Positions 1 through 6,154 of a DNA stretch of 10,599 nt are shown in pieces. The notes under the pieces are model-generated. The model was not told the origin of the DNA. It did no database searches and saw only the letters and a list, made by a program, of their open reading frames with translations. This stretch comes from an uncultured Lachnospiraceae bacterium (GTDB lineage Bacteria > Bacillota > Clostridia > Lachnospirales > Lachnospiraceae). Position 1 is the first letter of the stretch. Each line of letters begins with the position of its first letter. The stretch spans positions 1 to 10,599 of the forward strand of contig CACYBJ010000029.1 of NCBI GenBank assembly GCA_902772565.1, in the 5' to 3' direction. Both the position numbers and the translations under genes were made by a program.

Positions 1-788
1 CGGAGCGGGGACTTGGGGTATATTCGCCGGCCATCGACGATGACGCTCTGGAATTTCTCAGCGACAGCGCAAACGGTGATGCAAGGCAGGCTCTAAACGC
101 CATAGAGCTGGGAGTGCTCACCACAAAGCCTTCCGAGGACGGAAAAGTTCACATCACCATGGATGTGGTGACGGAGTGCATTCAGAAGCGTGCTTTAAAG
201 TATGATAAAGACGGCGACAACCATTACGACACCATCTCCGCATTTATAAAGAGTATGCGTGGTTCGGATATAGATGCGGCCGTGTACTATCTGGCTAAAA
301 TGCTCTATGCGGGAGAGGACATCAAGTTTATAGCAAGGCGCATTATGATCTGCGCTTCGGAGGATGTGGGGAACGCCGACCCCATGGCAATCACGGTGGC
401 CACATCCGCATGTCTTGCCGTTGAAAGAGTGGGAATGCCGGAAGCTCAGATTATCCTTGCCCAGGCGGCGGCCTATGTTGCCGGAGCCCCCAAGAGCAAT
501 GCTTCGGTGAATGCCATCGGGAAGGCAATGGATGTTGTAAAGAACACAAGAACAGGGGCTGTTCCCGCACATTTAAGAGACGCACACTACAAGGGTGCGG
601 CCAAACTCGGTCACGGGCTGGATTACAAGTATGCCCATGACTATCGGGATCATTACGTATCGCAGCAGTATCTGCCGGATGAACTTCTGGGAACGGTATT
701 CTACGAACTTAATGAGCAGGGTTATGAAAAAACTATAAAAGAGCGGATGGAGTACATTCGCAGAGGGGAAGCGGAAGATGAACCGTAA
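1..788 (+). CDS. rarA: Replication-associated recombination protein A (RarA/MgsA), C-terminal part
   Basis: This is the C-terminal part of an AAA+ ATPase of the RarA/MgsA/WRNIP1 family, a clamp-loader relative that acts at stalled forks with SSB and recombination proteins (family knowledge). The reading frame is open from base 3, so the gene is cut by the left edge. About 261 of a usual 430-440 residues are present, and the Walker motifs are outside the window. Visible family signatures are ERGLG and NGDARQALNAIE at the end of the AAA+ module, DGDNHYDTISAFIKSMRGSD, then ARRIMICASEDVGNADP, AAAYVAGAPKSNAS and AVPAHLRDAHYKGA of the tetramerisation/C-terminal domain. A GTG at 114 could be mistaken for a start but lies inside the conserved domain. 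The stop overlaps the next gene by 11 bases, which implies one transcript. Confidence 0.96.
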   Translation, partial: ERGLGVYSPAIDDDALEFLSDSANGDARQALNAIELGVLTTKPSEDGKVHITMDVVTECIQKRALKYDKDGDNHYDTISAFIKSMRGSDIDAAVYYLAKMLYAGEDIKFIARRIMICASEDVGNADPMAITVATSACLAVERVGMPEAQIILAQAAAYVAGAPKSNASVNAIGKAMDVVKNTRTGAVPAHLRDAHYKGAAKLGHGLDYKYAHDYRDHYVSQQYLPDELLGTVFYELNEQGYEKTIKERMEYIRRGEAEDEP

Positions 789-1020
789 GGAGACAAAGCA
801 TGAAAAGGTAAAGAGAATAATGGCAACCATCGCCCTTATTCTTTTTGTGGCATTTATTATAGTCGGCTGTGTGTTTATGGCAATCGGCAACAAGGAACTC
901 ATGTGGGCGTCCATGTTTGCCATGATCTTCGGACCGATCTTCATCTGGGCTTTGATCTTCTTCTATGACAAAGTCCATAAAGATGACGAGAAAGAAGAGA
1001 AGGAAGATCCTAAGCAGTAA
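778..1020 (+). CDS. Small two-helix membrane protein, unknown function
   Basis: An 80-residue protein that I do not recognise as a named family. It has a basic N-terminus (MNRKETKHEKVKR), a first hydrophobic helix at about residues 14-36 (MATIALILFVAFIIVGCVFMAI), a short loop with NKE, a second helix at about 42-63 (WASMFAMIFGPIFIWALIFFYD), and a highly charged tail rich in K, D and E. The positive N-terminus and charged tail fit a helical hairpin with both ends in the cytoplasm. The ATG overlaps the end of rarA, so translation is probably coupled, and the following gene starts 5 bases after the stop. The tight packing supports a real gene; its role is unknown. Confidence 0.8.
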   Translation: MNRKETKHEKVKRIMATIALILFVAFIIVGCVFMAIGNKELMWASMFAMIFGPIFIWALIFFYDKVHKDDEKEEKEDPKQ

Positions 1021-1025
1021 GAACT

Positions 1026-2486
1026 ATGAGTATATTCCGAAAGAACAATAAAAATCAAAACGAAGATTCGGAAGAAGTTGTTGTTACCGATGAGGAAGTG
1101 GTGATCACAGACCTGACGGAGGACGAGGATCATTACTACAAAACGGTCTACGAAGAAGTTGAGATAGATGACGAGGACGTTGATATCAACGAACTTCTGG
1201 ATGAGGAAGACCGCCTTGAGGAGGTTCCCACCGCCGAAGAGCTGAATGAACTTCTGGATGAAGCCGACAGACTTCCAGAGCCGGGAGTGTCAGAGGACGG
1301 AAAGATCATTTCCCTGGATTTTGCAAGGAAGCTTAAAGAAGGGGAGGCAGATGCGTCCCCGGCAGAAGATTCCGAGCACCCCGAAAGTGCTTCCGATAAC
1401 GGTGATTTAAAGGAGCCCCGCGCAGACGAGCCGGAAGAAGGCGGAGAGAAAGCGGACGATAGTATTTCCGTGGAAGGCGAAAGCACCGAAACGGTTGATG
1501 CGGCCTCCGATGAAAAAACGGATGCAGACGCAGAGGATAATGAGGACGAGCCTAAAGAGGATACGGCAGATGCCGAATCCGCCGGAGAATCCGATGATGC
1601 CGAAGGCGACCCTGCAGGGAACTTTGTCGAAAAGACGGCTGCGGAAGATAAAAAGAAATCCCGCAAAAAGCTGGAAGATGCTTTCGTAGGGGCATTTGCC
1701 ATAATTGTGATCATAGGTGCTGCGGCAGCAGGTCTGTGGTTTAACGGAAACAGAGGCAAAAAGCCTGCCGAAACAAAGAAAGAAGTAACACCGGTGCCCA
1801 CCAAGGCGGCGGAAGAACCTGAAACCGCCGATTACAGCGCATGGGAAAACCGGGACACTGCAGCATCTGCCGTGGTAGGAGATGCGGCTACTTTTGTTCC
1901 GGGAGCAAGACTGATATACGGCAGCTTCGGACAGAATGCCGACGGCACGAATGCCCCGGTTGCATGGACGGTGCTGGATGTGGAAAACGGTTATGCTTTG
2001 GTAGTCAGCGAGTATATACTTGAAGTCGGGGCCTTTTCTTCGGAAGGTGTGATCCAGTGGGAAAACAGCGACATAAGAACCTGGCTTAACGGCGATTTCT
2101 ACAATACTGCATTTAACGACGAGGAAAAGTCAAAGATTGCCGCTTTTGAAATCGAAAATGCAGACAACAGAGAGCACAAAACAGATGGCGGACATGATAC
2201 GACAGACAGGCTGTTCCTGCTCAGCGCCGAGGATATAGAGGATTACTTTACGGAGCTTCCTCTTACGGCATCTGCCACGCCTTATGTTTACGAGAAGGGA
2301 ATTGCGGCATCTTCAACCGATACCGACATTTACTGGACCAGAACCCCGGGCTGTATGGAAGGTTCCGGAGGCGAGCCGGGCTATGTTGCCACGGTGTCGA
2401 ACCTGGGAAATCTGTCGCTGTACGGAAATGATTCCACCTTTGAAAACATTGGAATCAGACCCGCCATGTGGATAGCACTGGGTTAA
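1026..2486 (+). CDS. Single-pass membrane protein with acidic cytoplasmic region and DUF6273-like outer domain
   Basis: A 486-residue protein. Residues 1-205 are very rich in E, D, A and S, probably disordered and cytoplasmic. They contain a short internal duplication, ELLDEEDRL (56-64) and ELLDEADRL (75-83), 19 residues apart. A basic KKKSRKK stretch (209-215) precedes one membrane helix at about 219-239. A Pro/Thr linker (TPVPTK) leads to an outer domain at about 295-485 that I assign to the DUF6273 type from WTVLDVENGYALVVSEYILE, WENSDIRTWLNGDFYNTAF, DRLFLLSAEDIEDYF, YWTRTPG and a final NIGIRPAMWIAL. DUF6273 is common in Clostridia exported proteins but has no established activity, so no function is claimed. 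The gene lies 5 bases after the small membrane protein and is probably the last of the rarA operon. The ribosome site is weak (GTAAG 4-8 bases before ATG), consistent with coupling. Confidence 0.82.
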   Translation: MSIFRKNNKNQNEDSEEVVVTDEEVVITDLTEDEDHYYKTVYEEVEIDDEDVDINELLDEEDRLEEVPTAEELNELLDEADRLPEPGVSEDGKIISLDFARKLKEGEADASPAEDSEHPESASDNGDLKEPRADEPEEGGEKADDSISVEGESTETVDAASDEKTDADAEDNEDEPKEDTADAESAGESDDAEGDPAGNFVEKTAAEDKKKSRKKLEDAFVGAFAIIVIIGAAAAGLWFNGNRGKKPAETKKEVTPVPTKAAEEPETADYSAWENRDTAASAVVGDAATFVPGARLIYGSFGQNADGTNAPVAWTVLDVENGYALVVSEYILEVGAFSSEGVIQWENSDIRTWLNGDFYNTAFNDEEKSKIAAFEIENADNREHKTDGGHDTTDRLFLLSAEDIEDYFTELPLTASATPYVYEKGIAASSTDTDIYWTRTPGCMEGSGGEPGYVATVSNLGNLSLYGNDSTFENIGIRPAMWIALG

Positions 2487-2512
2487 GGGACGGCTTCTGT
2501 TATTACTTTCGG

Positions 2513-2541
2513 TTGACATAACCGTTCAAAACAAATATTAT
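2513..2541 (+). promoter_or_regulatory. Sigma-A type promoter of the SEC-C gene
   Basis: TTGACA (2513-2518, perfect -35) is followed by a 17-base spacer and TATTAT (2536-2541, -10, five of six). Transcription would start at about 2548, giving a leader of roughly 58 bases before the ATG at 2606. It separates the SEC-C gene from the operon upstream. No dyad or other operator is evident beside it. A ribosome site GAAGAGG (2591-2597) stands 8 bases before the ATG. Confidence 0.75.
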
Positions 2542-2605
2542 ACTAACGGCGAAAGAAAACTTTCAAACCCAATAAATCAGAATTCACAGAGAAGAGGATA
2601 ATATA

Positions 2606-3151
2606 ATGAGCTTACTTTCAGATTGGAGAGACAAGGCATACGGCGAAGAGATGAACCGTAACGAGAAGATGGGAAAGCAGTTTTGGCTTGCCTACTTTGA
2701 GGAGGAGAAGAGTGTTTACGAGAAGATTCTTGCAAATCCCGACGAAGTGGTTACCGGAACAGTTAAGGAACTTGCAGAGAAGTTTGGCATGAAGCTTCAG
2801 ACTTTCGTAGGATTCCTTGACGGTATCAATGACTCTCTTAAGGAGCCCAACCCTATCGAGGAGATGACAGAGGATACTGTTGTTAATCTCGGATATGACA
2901 AGGAAAAGCTTTACTATAATATGTGCGACTGCAGAGCCGACTGGCTTTACACACTTCCGCAGTGGGACAACCTTCTTTCAGAAGAGAGAAGAAAGGAAAT
3001 CTACAAGGAACAGCGCAAGTCCGGTACCATCGTAAAGGCAAAGAAGCCGGGACGTAACGATCCTTGTCATTGCGGCAGCGGTAAGAAGTACAAGAACTGC
3101 TGCATGCAGAAGGACCTTGAAGAGGAAATGAAAGCCGACGCTATGGCATAA
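2606..3151 (+). CDS. SEC-C motif-containing protein
   Basis: A 181-residue soluble, charged protein. The C-terminus holds a clear SEC-C zinc-binding motif (about residues 150-171), GRNDPCHCGSGKKYKNCCM, with the CxC...CC ligand pattern known from the end of SecA and from many small stand-alone proteins. The first 140 residues are mostly helical in character (YFEEEKSVYEKILANPDEVV, VKELAEKFGMKLQTFVGFLDGI, LYYNMCDCRADWLYTLPQWD, LLSEERRKEIYKEQRKS) with no catalytic motif I can name. Similar short proteins occur in many Clostridia; their role is unknown, and the motif suggests a zinc-dependent contact with another protein, possibly ribosome or Sec related (inference). The start is well fixed by GAAGAGG upstream. 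The gene is monocistronic, with its own promoter and a terminator. Confidence 0.88.
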   Translation: MSLLSDWRDKAYGEEMNRNEKMGKQFWLAYFEEEKSVYEKILANPDEVVTGTVKELAEKFGMKLQTFVGFLDGINDSLKEPNPIEEMTEDTVVNLGYDKEKLYYNMCDCRADWLYTLPQWDNLLSEERRKEIYKEQRKSGTIVKAKKPGRNDPCHCGSGKKYKNCCMQKDLEEEMKADAMA

Positions 3152-3180
3152 TGTTAAAAAAGAATCGAAAACAATAGTAT

Positions 3181-3210
3181 AAAGGCATATGCGTGGCATA
3201 TGCCTTTATT
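3181..3210 (+). terminator. Hairpin terminator after the SEC-C gene
   Basis: A perfect 11-bp stem, AAAGGCATATG (3181-3191) with CATATGCCTTT (3197-3207), closes a 5-base loop and is followed by a short T-rich run (TTTATTTA). The leading A-run and trailing T-run make it usable on both strands. It is 29 bases after the SEC-C stop and 29 bases before the next start. Confidence 0.75.
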
Positions 3211-3238
3211 TACGGGATAAAAAGTTTGGGAAGAACAT

Positions 3239-5725
3239 ATGCCTAAAAAGAAACTTACAAGAAAACAAATGAACCTGTTTGTGGCCGATTATATCTATCT
3301 GCCGCTTACATATCTTTATTTTGAACTGCTTTTTAATTTCAGTACGGTAAGAAACATGAGCAAACATGCTCTGCTCAGTATCGTGCTTTTTTCGTTTTGC
3401 TACGGAATGGTGGCGGTAATCGTATCCTTCTGGCCGAAAAACAATAAACTGAAGTATGTTTTGCAGAGCCTTATGATGGTGATTCCTGCCGTGGCTTTCC
3501 TTGTGGAATACTTTGTATTCTGCCAGTTTAAGGTTTTGTATGACCTTAACACCGTTACTCACGGAGCGGGAGACGTGGCCGGACAGTTCACCGGCGACAT
3601 TAAGAGAATGGTATTTTCCGCTTCAGGTATGCGAACCATTTTCCTTTTCTTCCTGCCACTCATTGTCTATATTGTCATGAGGATCCTTCAGTACAGAAGA
3701 AACAGGAAAGTGCTGCATATGCCGGCTGAAAGGGAAACATACGTCAGCCCTGCCCACGGAGAAGAGGCAGCGGTTCGTGAGACGGAAGGCGACTCATCAA
3801 ACGACGGCAGCGACGACGATACCGAAATCCTGAAGGCGGATGTGGCATCTGCCATGGGAGAAGATGATGAAGAAAGTACCGAACTCATAAAGGACGACCT
3901 GAAAAACGTACTGGGAGATTCCGCAGACGAAGGCGACGCGGTTAAGAGTGCCGCGCTTGAAACGGCTTCCGGACAGGTAAAATCTGCGCCGGCGGAGGAA
4001 TCCGAAACCGAAGAAAAAGAAGCTTTTTCAAAGGAAATTAATCCGGAGGTCGCCCGTCTTTTCAAAAAGCAGAATGCTTCCTATTATCGCACAGGCAGAT
4101 GGATCGGCTTTGCGGCCGTTGGCGTATGCATGGCGCTGTTTTATTTGCTTTCAATCGTGTCCGTAAAGATAAATAAGGTTGCAGCTCAGTTTTACGATAA
4201 AGAATACAATTTTGAATATGCCGTTCAGAACTTCGGTTACATGACCGGCTTAAGGAAGGAAATTGAAAACAGGCTTAGCGGCCGCATCAATCAGATTTCC
4301 TTTGATAAGAATCCTGTTATTACCATGCCTCCGGTTCCGACTATTCCGCCTATTGCGACGGCAGATTCTTCTTCGGGCGAAGGTACACCGGATTCAGGAG
4401 AAACAGAAGGCCCTACAGCAACTCCTACGCCTGTTGTTTACGGCGAAAGCAAGCTGGATATTGACTTCGCTGCAATGGCTGCAAGTGATTCCGGAACCTA
4501 CAAGGAGCTGGATGAGTATTGTGCGGGCCTTACCCCTTCGAAAGAAAACCCTTATACGGGACTGTTTAAGGGCAAGAACCTTATCTTTATTTCAGCAGAG
4601 GCTTTTTCCGAAGAGGTTATAGATGAGAATCTTACACCTACGCTTTACAGGCTGTCCCATAAGGGTATTAATTTCAATGATTATTACCAGTTTGCAGGTG
4701 CGGGAACCACCGGCGGTGAGTTCCAGAATCTGTTTGGAATGCTTCCGATGTCCGGCGGCAGTTCATTTAAGAAGACCGCAAGCTACAACAACTATTTCCT
4801 TATAACCGCTCAGCTTAATAGACAGGGATATTTCGGTAAGGCGTACCATAACAATTCCTATACTTTCTATGACCGCCACAAGACGCATATCAACCTTGGA
4901 CTGTCCGACGGATACATGGGTTATGGCAACGGCATGGAGAAGTATGTAAAGAGCCAGTGGCCGCAAAGCGATGATGAAATGTTTGTCGGTACAATGACAG
5001 AATATATAGATAAGCAGCCGTTCTGTATTTATTACATGTCGGTCAGCGGGCACAGCGGTTATGGCAAAAACGTAAATGCCATGTCCAAGAAGCATTGGGA
5101 CGAAGTGAGTGGGCTTAGCTACTCAGACAGCGTAAAGGGTTACATTGCTGCCAATCTGGACCTTGAGCTTGCCCTTACCCACCTTGTTGCGGAACTGGAA
5201 GCCAAGGGAATTGCAGATGACACTGTAATTGTTATAAGTGCCGATCATTTCCCATATGGCCTGGATGCCGACGGGTCACTCGGTAATCTGCCGAAGCTGT
5301 CCGAACTCTACGGATACAATGTATCAAATGTGTTCCAGAGAGACCACAACAGACTTATTATCTGGTCCGGATGTCTTGAAAAATCCGACCCGGTTGTGAT
5401 CAATTCCCCTGTGAGCAGCTTGGATATACTTCCTACGCTGTCCAACCTTTTCGGGGTTCCGTGGGATTCAAGACTTCATCCCGGCCGCGATGTGTTCTCG
5501 GATGCAATGCCTCTTGTATTTGACATGGGTTATGACTGGAAGACCGACTACGGAACATACTATTCAAGCTCAGGCAAGTTTGAACCAAAAGATCCAAGCG
5601 TGACTCTTCCGGACGGATATGTCAATGCGGTGAAGACTATCGTTAAAAACAAGATCAACTACTGCAAGGGCGCCAACAACAGTGATTACTGGGGACATGT
5701 GGCATCTGCGGCAGGACTGAAATAA
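3239..5725 (+). CDS. LTA synthase-family sulfatase / phosphoglycerol transferase-like membrane protein
   Basis: An 828-residue membrane protein of the LtaS-type alkaline phosphatase/sulfatase superfamily, which transfers glycerol-phosphate from phosphatidylglycerol outside the cell to make lipoteichoic acid or related glycopolymers. Membrane helices lie at about residues 12-34, 44-66, 72-98, 131-150 and 288-309. Between helices 4 and 5 is a 130-residue acidic tract, predicted cytoplasmic. After helix 5 comes a Pro/Thr linker (363-400), then the catalytic domain (445-760). Candidate metal and catalytic residues are E454 in IFISAEAF, the nucleophile T490 or T491 in GAGTTGGEF, H605 in SGHSGYG, and D669-H670 in VISADHFPYG, followed by HPGRDVF. 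SSLDILPTLSNLFG is also typical of the family. The gene is longer than S. aureus LtaS (646 residues) because of the acidic tract and linker. GGGAAG (3228-3233) serves the ATG. The exact polymer substrate cannot be told from the sequence. Confidence 0.9.
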   Translation: MPKKKLTRKQMNLFVADYIYLPLTYLYFELLFNFSTVRNMSKHALLSIVLFSFCYGMVAVIVSFWPKNNKLKYVLQSLMMVIPAVAFLVEYFVFCQFKVLYDLNTVTHGAGDVAGQFTGDIKRMVFSASGMRTIFLFFLPLIVYIVMRILQYRRNRKVLHMPAERETYVSPAHGEEAAVRETEGDSSNDGSDDDTEILKADVASAMGEDDEESTELIKDDLKNVLGDSADEGDAVKSAALETASGQVKSAPAEESETEEKEAFSKEINPEVARLFKKQNASYYRTGRWIGFAAVGVCMALFYLLSIVSVKINKVAAQFYDKEYNFEYAVQNFGYMTGLRKEIENRLSGRINQISFDKNPVITMPPVPTIPPIATADSSSGEGTPDSGETEGPTATPTPVVYGESKLDIDFAAMAASDSGTYKELDEYCAGLTPSKENPYTGLFKGKNLIFISAEAFSEEVIDENLTPTLYRLSHKGINFNDYYQFAGAGTTGGEFQNLFGMLPMSGGSSFKKTASYNNYFLITAQLNRQGYFGKAYHNNSYTFYDRHKTHINLGLSDGYMGYGNGMEKYVKSQWPQSDDEMFVGTMTEYIDKQPFCIYYMSVSGHSGYGKNVNAMSKKHWDEVSGLSYSDSVKGYIAANLDLELALTHLVAELEAKGIADDTVIVISADHFPYGLDADGSLGNLPKLSELYGYNVSNVFQRDHNRLIIWSGCLEKSDPVVINSPVSSLDILPTLSNLFGVPWDSRLHPGRDVFSDAMPLVFDMGYDWKTDYGTYYSSSGKFEPKDPSVTLPDGYVNAVKTIVKNKINYCKGANNSDYWGHVASAAGLK

Positions 5726-5741
5726 AACAGAAACAACTGCG

Positions 5742-5780
5742 ACACCCCGCTTTCGGAAAAAACGAAGGCGGGGTGTTCTT
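5742..5780 (+). terminator. Strong hairpin terminator after the LTA synthase-like gene
   Basis: A 14-bp stem with one G-T wobble, ACACCCCGCTTTCG (5742-5755) with CGAAGGCGGGGTGT (5763-5776), closes a 7-base loop GAAAAAA and is followed by TCTT. The T-run is short, but the GC-rich stem is strong. The -35 box of the hipBA promoter starts within its last two bases. Confidence 0.8.
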
Positions 5781-5808
5781 GACTTCGCCGAACGGCGTAA
5801 TATATAAT
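5779..5808 (+). promoter_or_regulatory. Probable hipBA promoter with an operator dyad in its spacer
   Basis: TTGACT (5779-5784, five of six) is followed by an 18-base spacer and TATAAT (5803-5808, perfect -10). The dyad CGCCGAACGGCG occupies 5786-5797, between the two boxes, so a bound repressor would exclude RNA polymerase. Transcription would start near 5815 and carry the other three dyad copies in the leader before hipB. Confidence 0.7.
5787..5796. promoter_or_regulatory. Operator-like dyad 1 (between -35 and -10)
   Basis: GCCG-AA-CGGC, extended by one C/G pair to 12 bases (5786-5797). It lies in the promoter spacer, the position best suited for direct repression. Confidence 0.6.
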
Positions 5809-5825
5809 CAATTTGGATGAATTTA

Positions 5826-5835
5826 GCCGAACGGC
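5826..5835. promoter_or_regulatory. Operator-like dyad 2
   Basis: Same 10-base core, 39 bases after dyad 1, just downstream of the predicted transcription start. The outer pair is A/G rather than C/G. Confidence 0.55.
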
Positions 5836-5864
5836 GCAATAGTGATGATTTGCGACAGAATTTC

Positions 5865-5874
5865 GCCGAACGGC
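5865..5874. promoter_or_regulatory. Operator-like dyad 3
   Basis: Same core, 39 bases after dyad 2, with the outer C/G pair restored (5864-5875). Its 39-base unit is nearly identical to unit 2. Confidence 0.55.
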
Positions 5875-5903
5875 GCAATAATGATGACCTATGACAGAAT
5901 TTA

Positions 5904-5913
5904 GCCGAACGGC
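5904..5913. promoter_or_regulatory. Operator-like dyad 4, next to the hipB ribosome site
   Basis: Same core, 39 bases after dyad 3. It ends 6 bases before the GGAGGG ribosome site of hipB, so protein bound here, or the small hairpin in RNA, could affect translation as well as transcription. Confidence 0.5.
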
Positions 5914-5919
5914 TTAATT

Positions 5920-5930
5920 GGAGGGAAAGG
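5920..5930 (+). promoter_or_regulatory. Ribosome binding site that fixes the hipB start
   Basis: GGAGGGAAAGG stands just ahead of ATG 5933. It rules out the in-frame TTG at 5918, which overlaps the site itself and would add five residues. Confidence 0.85.
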
Positions 5931-5932
5931 AC

Positions 5933-6154
5933 ATGAATATATATAACACGAAGGATTTTGGAACTCTGATAAGAAAGCGCAGGAAAGAACTGGGCTATAC
6001 GCAGCGTTATATCTCCGAGTTTACGGGCTTCAGCATAAGTTTTATTTCGGATCTGGAAAACGGTAAGAGCACGGCCGAGCTGGGGAAAACTATTTACCTT
6101 GCAAACATGCTGGGGCTTGATATTGCGGTTAATGAGAGGGGGAGCAAATGGTAA
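5933..6154 (+). CDS. hipB: HipB-like antitoxin, XRE-family helix-turn-helix repressor
   Basis: A 73-residue DNA-binding protein with one XRE/Cro-C1 domain covering nearly the whole chain (about residues 9-65). The recognition region is visible as LGYTQRYISEFTGFSISFIS and DLENGKS, followed by LANMLGLDI. It should dimerise, bind the dyads upstream and hold the HipA kinase inactive (family knowledge). The chain is short (E. coli HipB is 88 residues), with only a brief tail, NERGSKW, ending in tryptophan as does E. coli HipB. The TGG codon for that tryptophan overlaps the hipA start (ATGG), and the genes overlap by 7 bases, which gives coupled translation with antitoxin made first. Confidence 0.9.
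   Translation: MNIYNTKDFGTLIRKRRKELGYTQRYISEFTGFSISFISDLENGKSTAELGKTIYLANMLGLDIAVNERGSKW

Larger units (their letters stand above)
5782..5920 (+). repeat. Tandem array of four 39-bp units, each with a GCCGAACGGC dyad
   Basis: The 10-base core GCCGAACGGC occurs unchanged at 5787-5796, 5826-5835, 5865-5874 and 5904-5913, with starts exactly 39 bases apart. Each core forms arms GCCG/CGGC around AA. Copies 1 and 3 extend to CGCCG-AA-CGGCG. The flanks are similar too: TTYGCC or TTAGCC before the core and a run like GCAATA-TGATGA after it in units 2 and 3, which agree at most positions and both end in GACAGAA. Unit 1 contains the -10 box, and unit 4 gives way to the hipB ribosome site. I interpret the array as HipB operators (inference from position and dyad form). 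A dispersed intergenic repeat family is the main alternative. Confidence 0.85.

Noticed and set aside
114..788. GTG at 114 as the start of a complete gene
   Set aside because: RarA homology continues upstream in frame to base 3, so the gene is truncated by the window and not started here.
1148..1804. Minus-strand frame of 218 codons
   Set aside because: Extremely Ser-rich product that is simply the antisense of the Glu/Asp/Ala-rich tract of the + strand gene.
3206..3562. Minus-strand frame of 118 codons across the start of the LTA synthase-like gene
   Set aside because: No ribosome site or recognisable protein; it lies antisense to well-supported membrane helices and over the terminator.
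5570..5878. Minus-strand frame of 102 codons
   Set aside because: It consists of the repeat array, the terminator hairpin and antisense of the LTA synthase-like C-terminus, with no ribosome site; the periodic RRSAK peptide follows from the 39-base period.
5782..5920. Four evenly spaced repeats read as a small CRISPR array
   Set aside because: The invariant core is only 10-12 bases, the intervening sequence of units 2 and 3 is itself nearly identical, unit 1 holds a promoter, and no cas gene is present.
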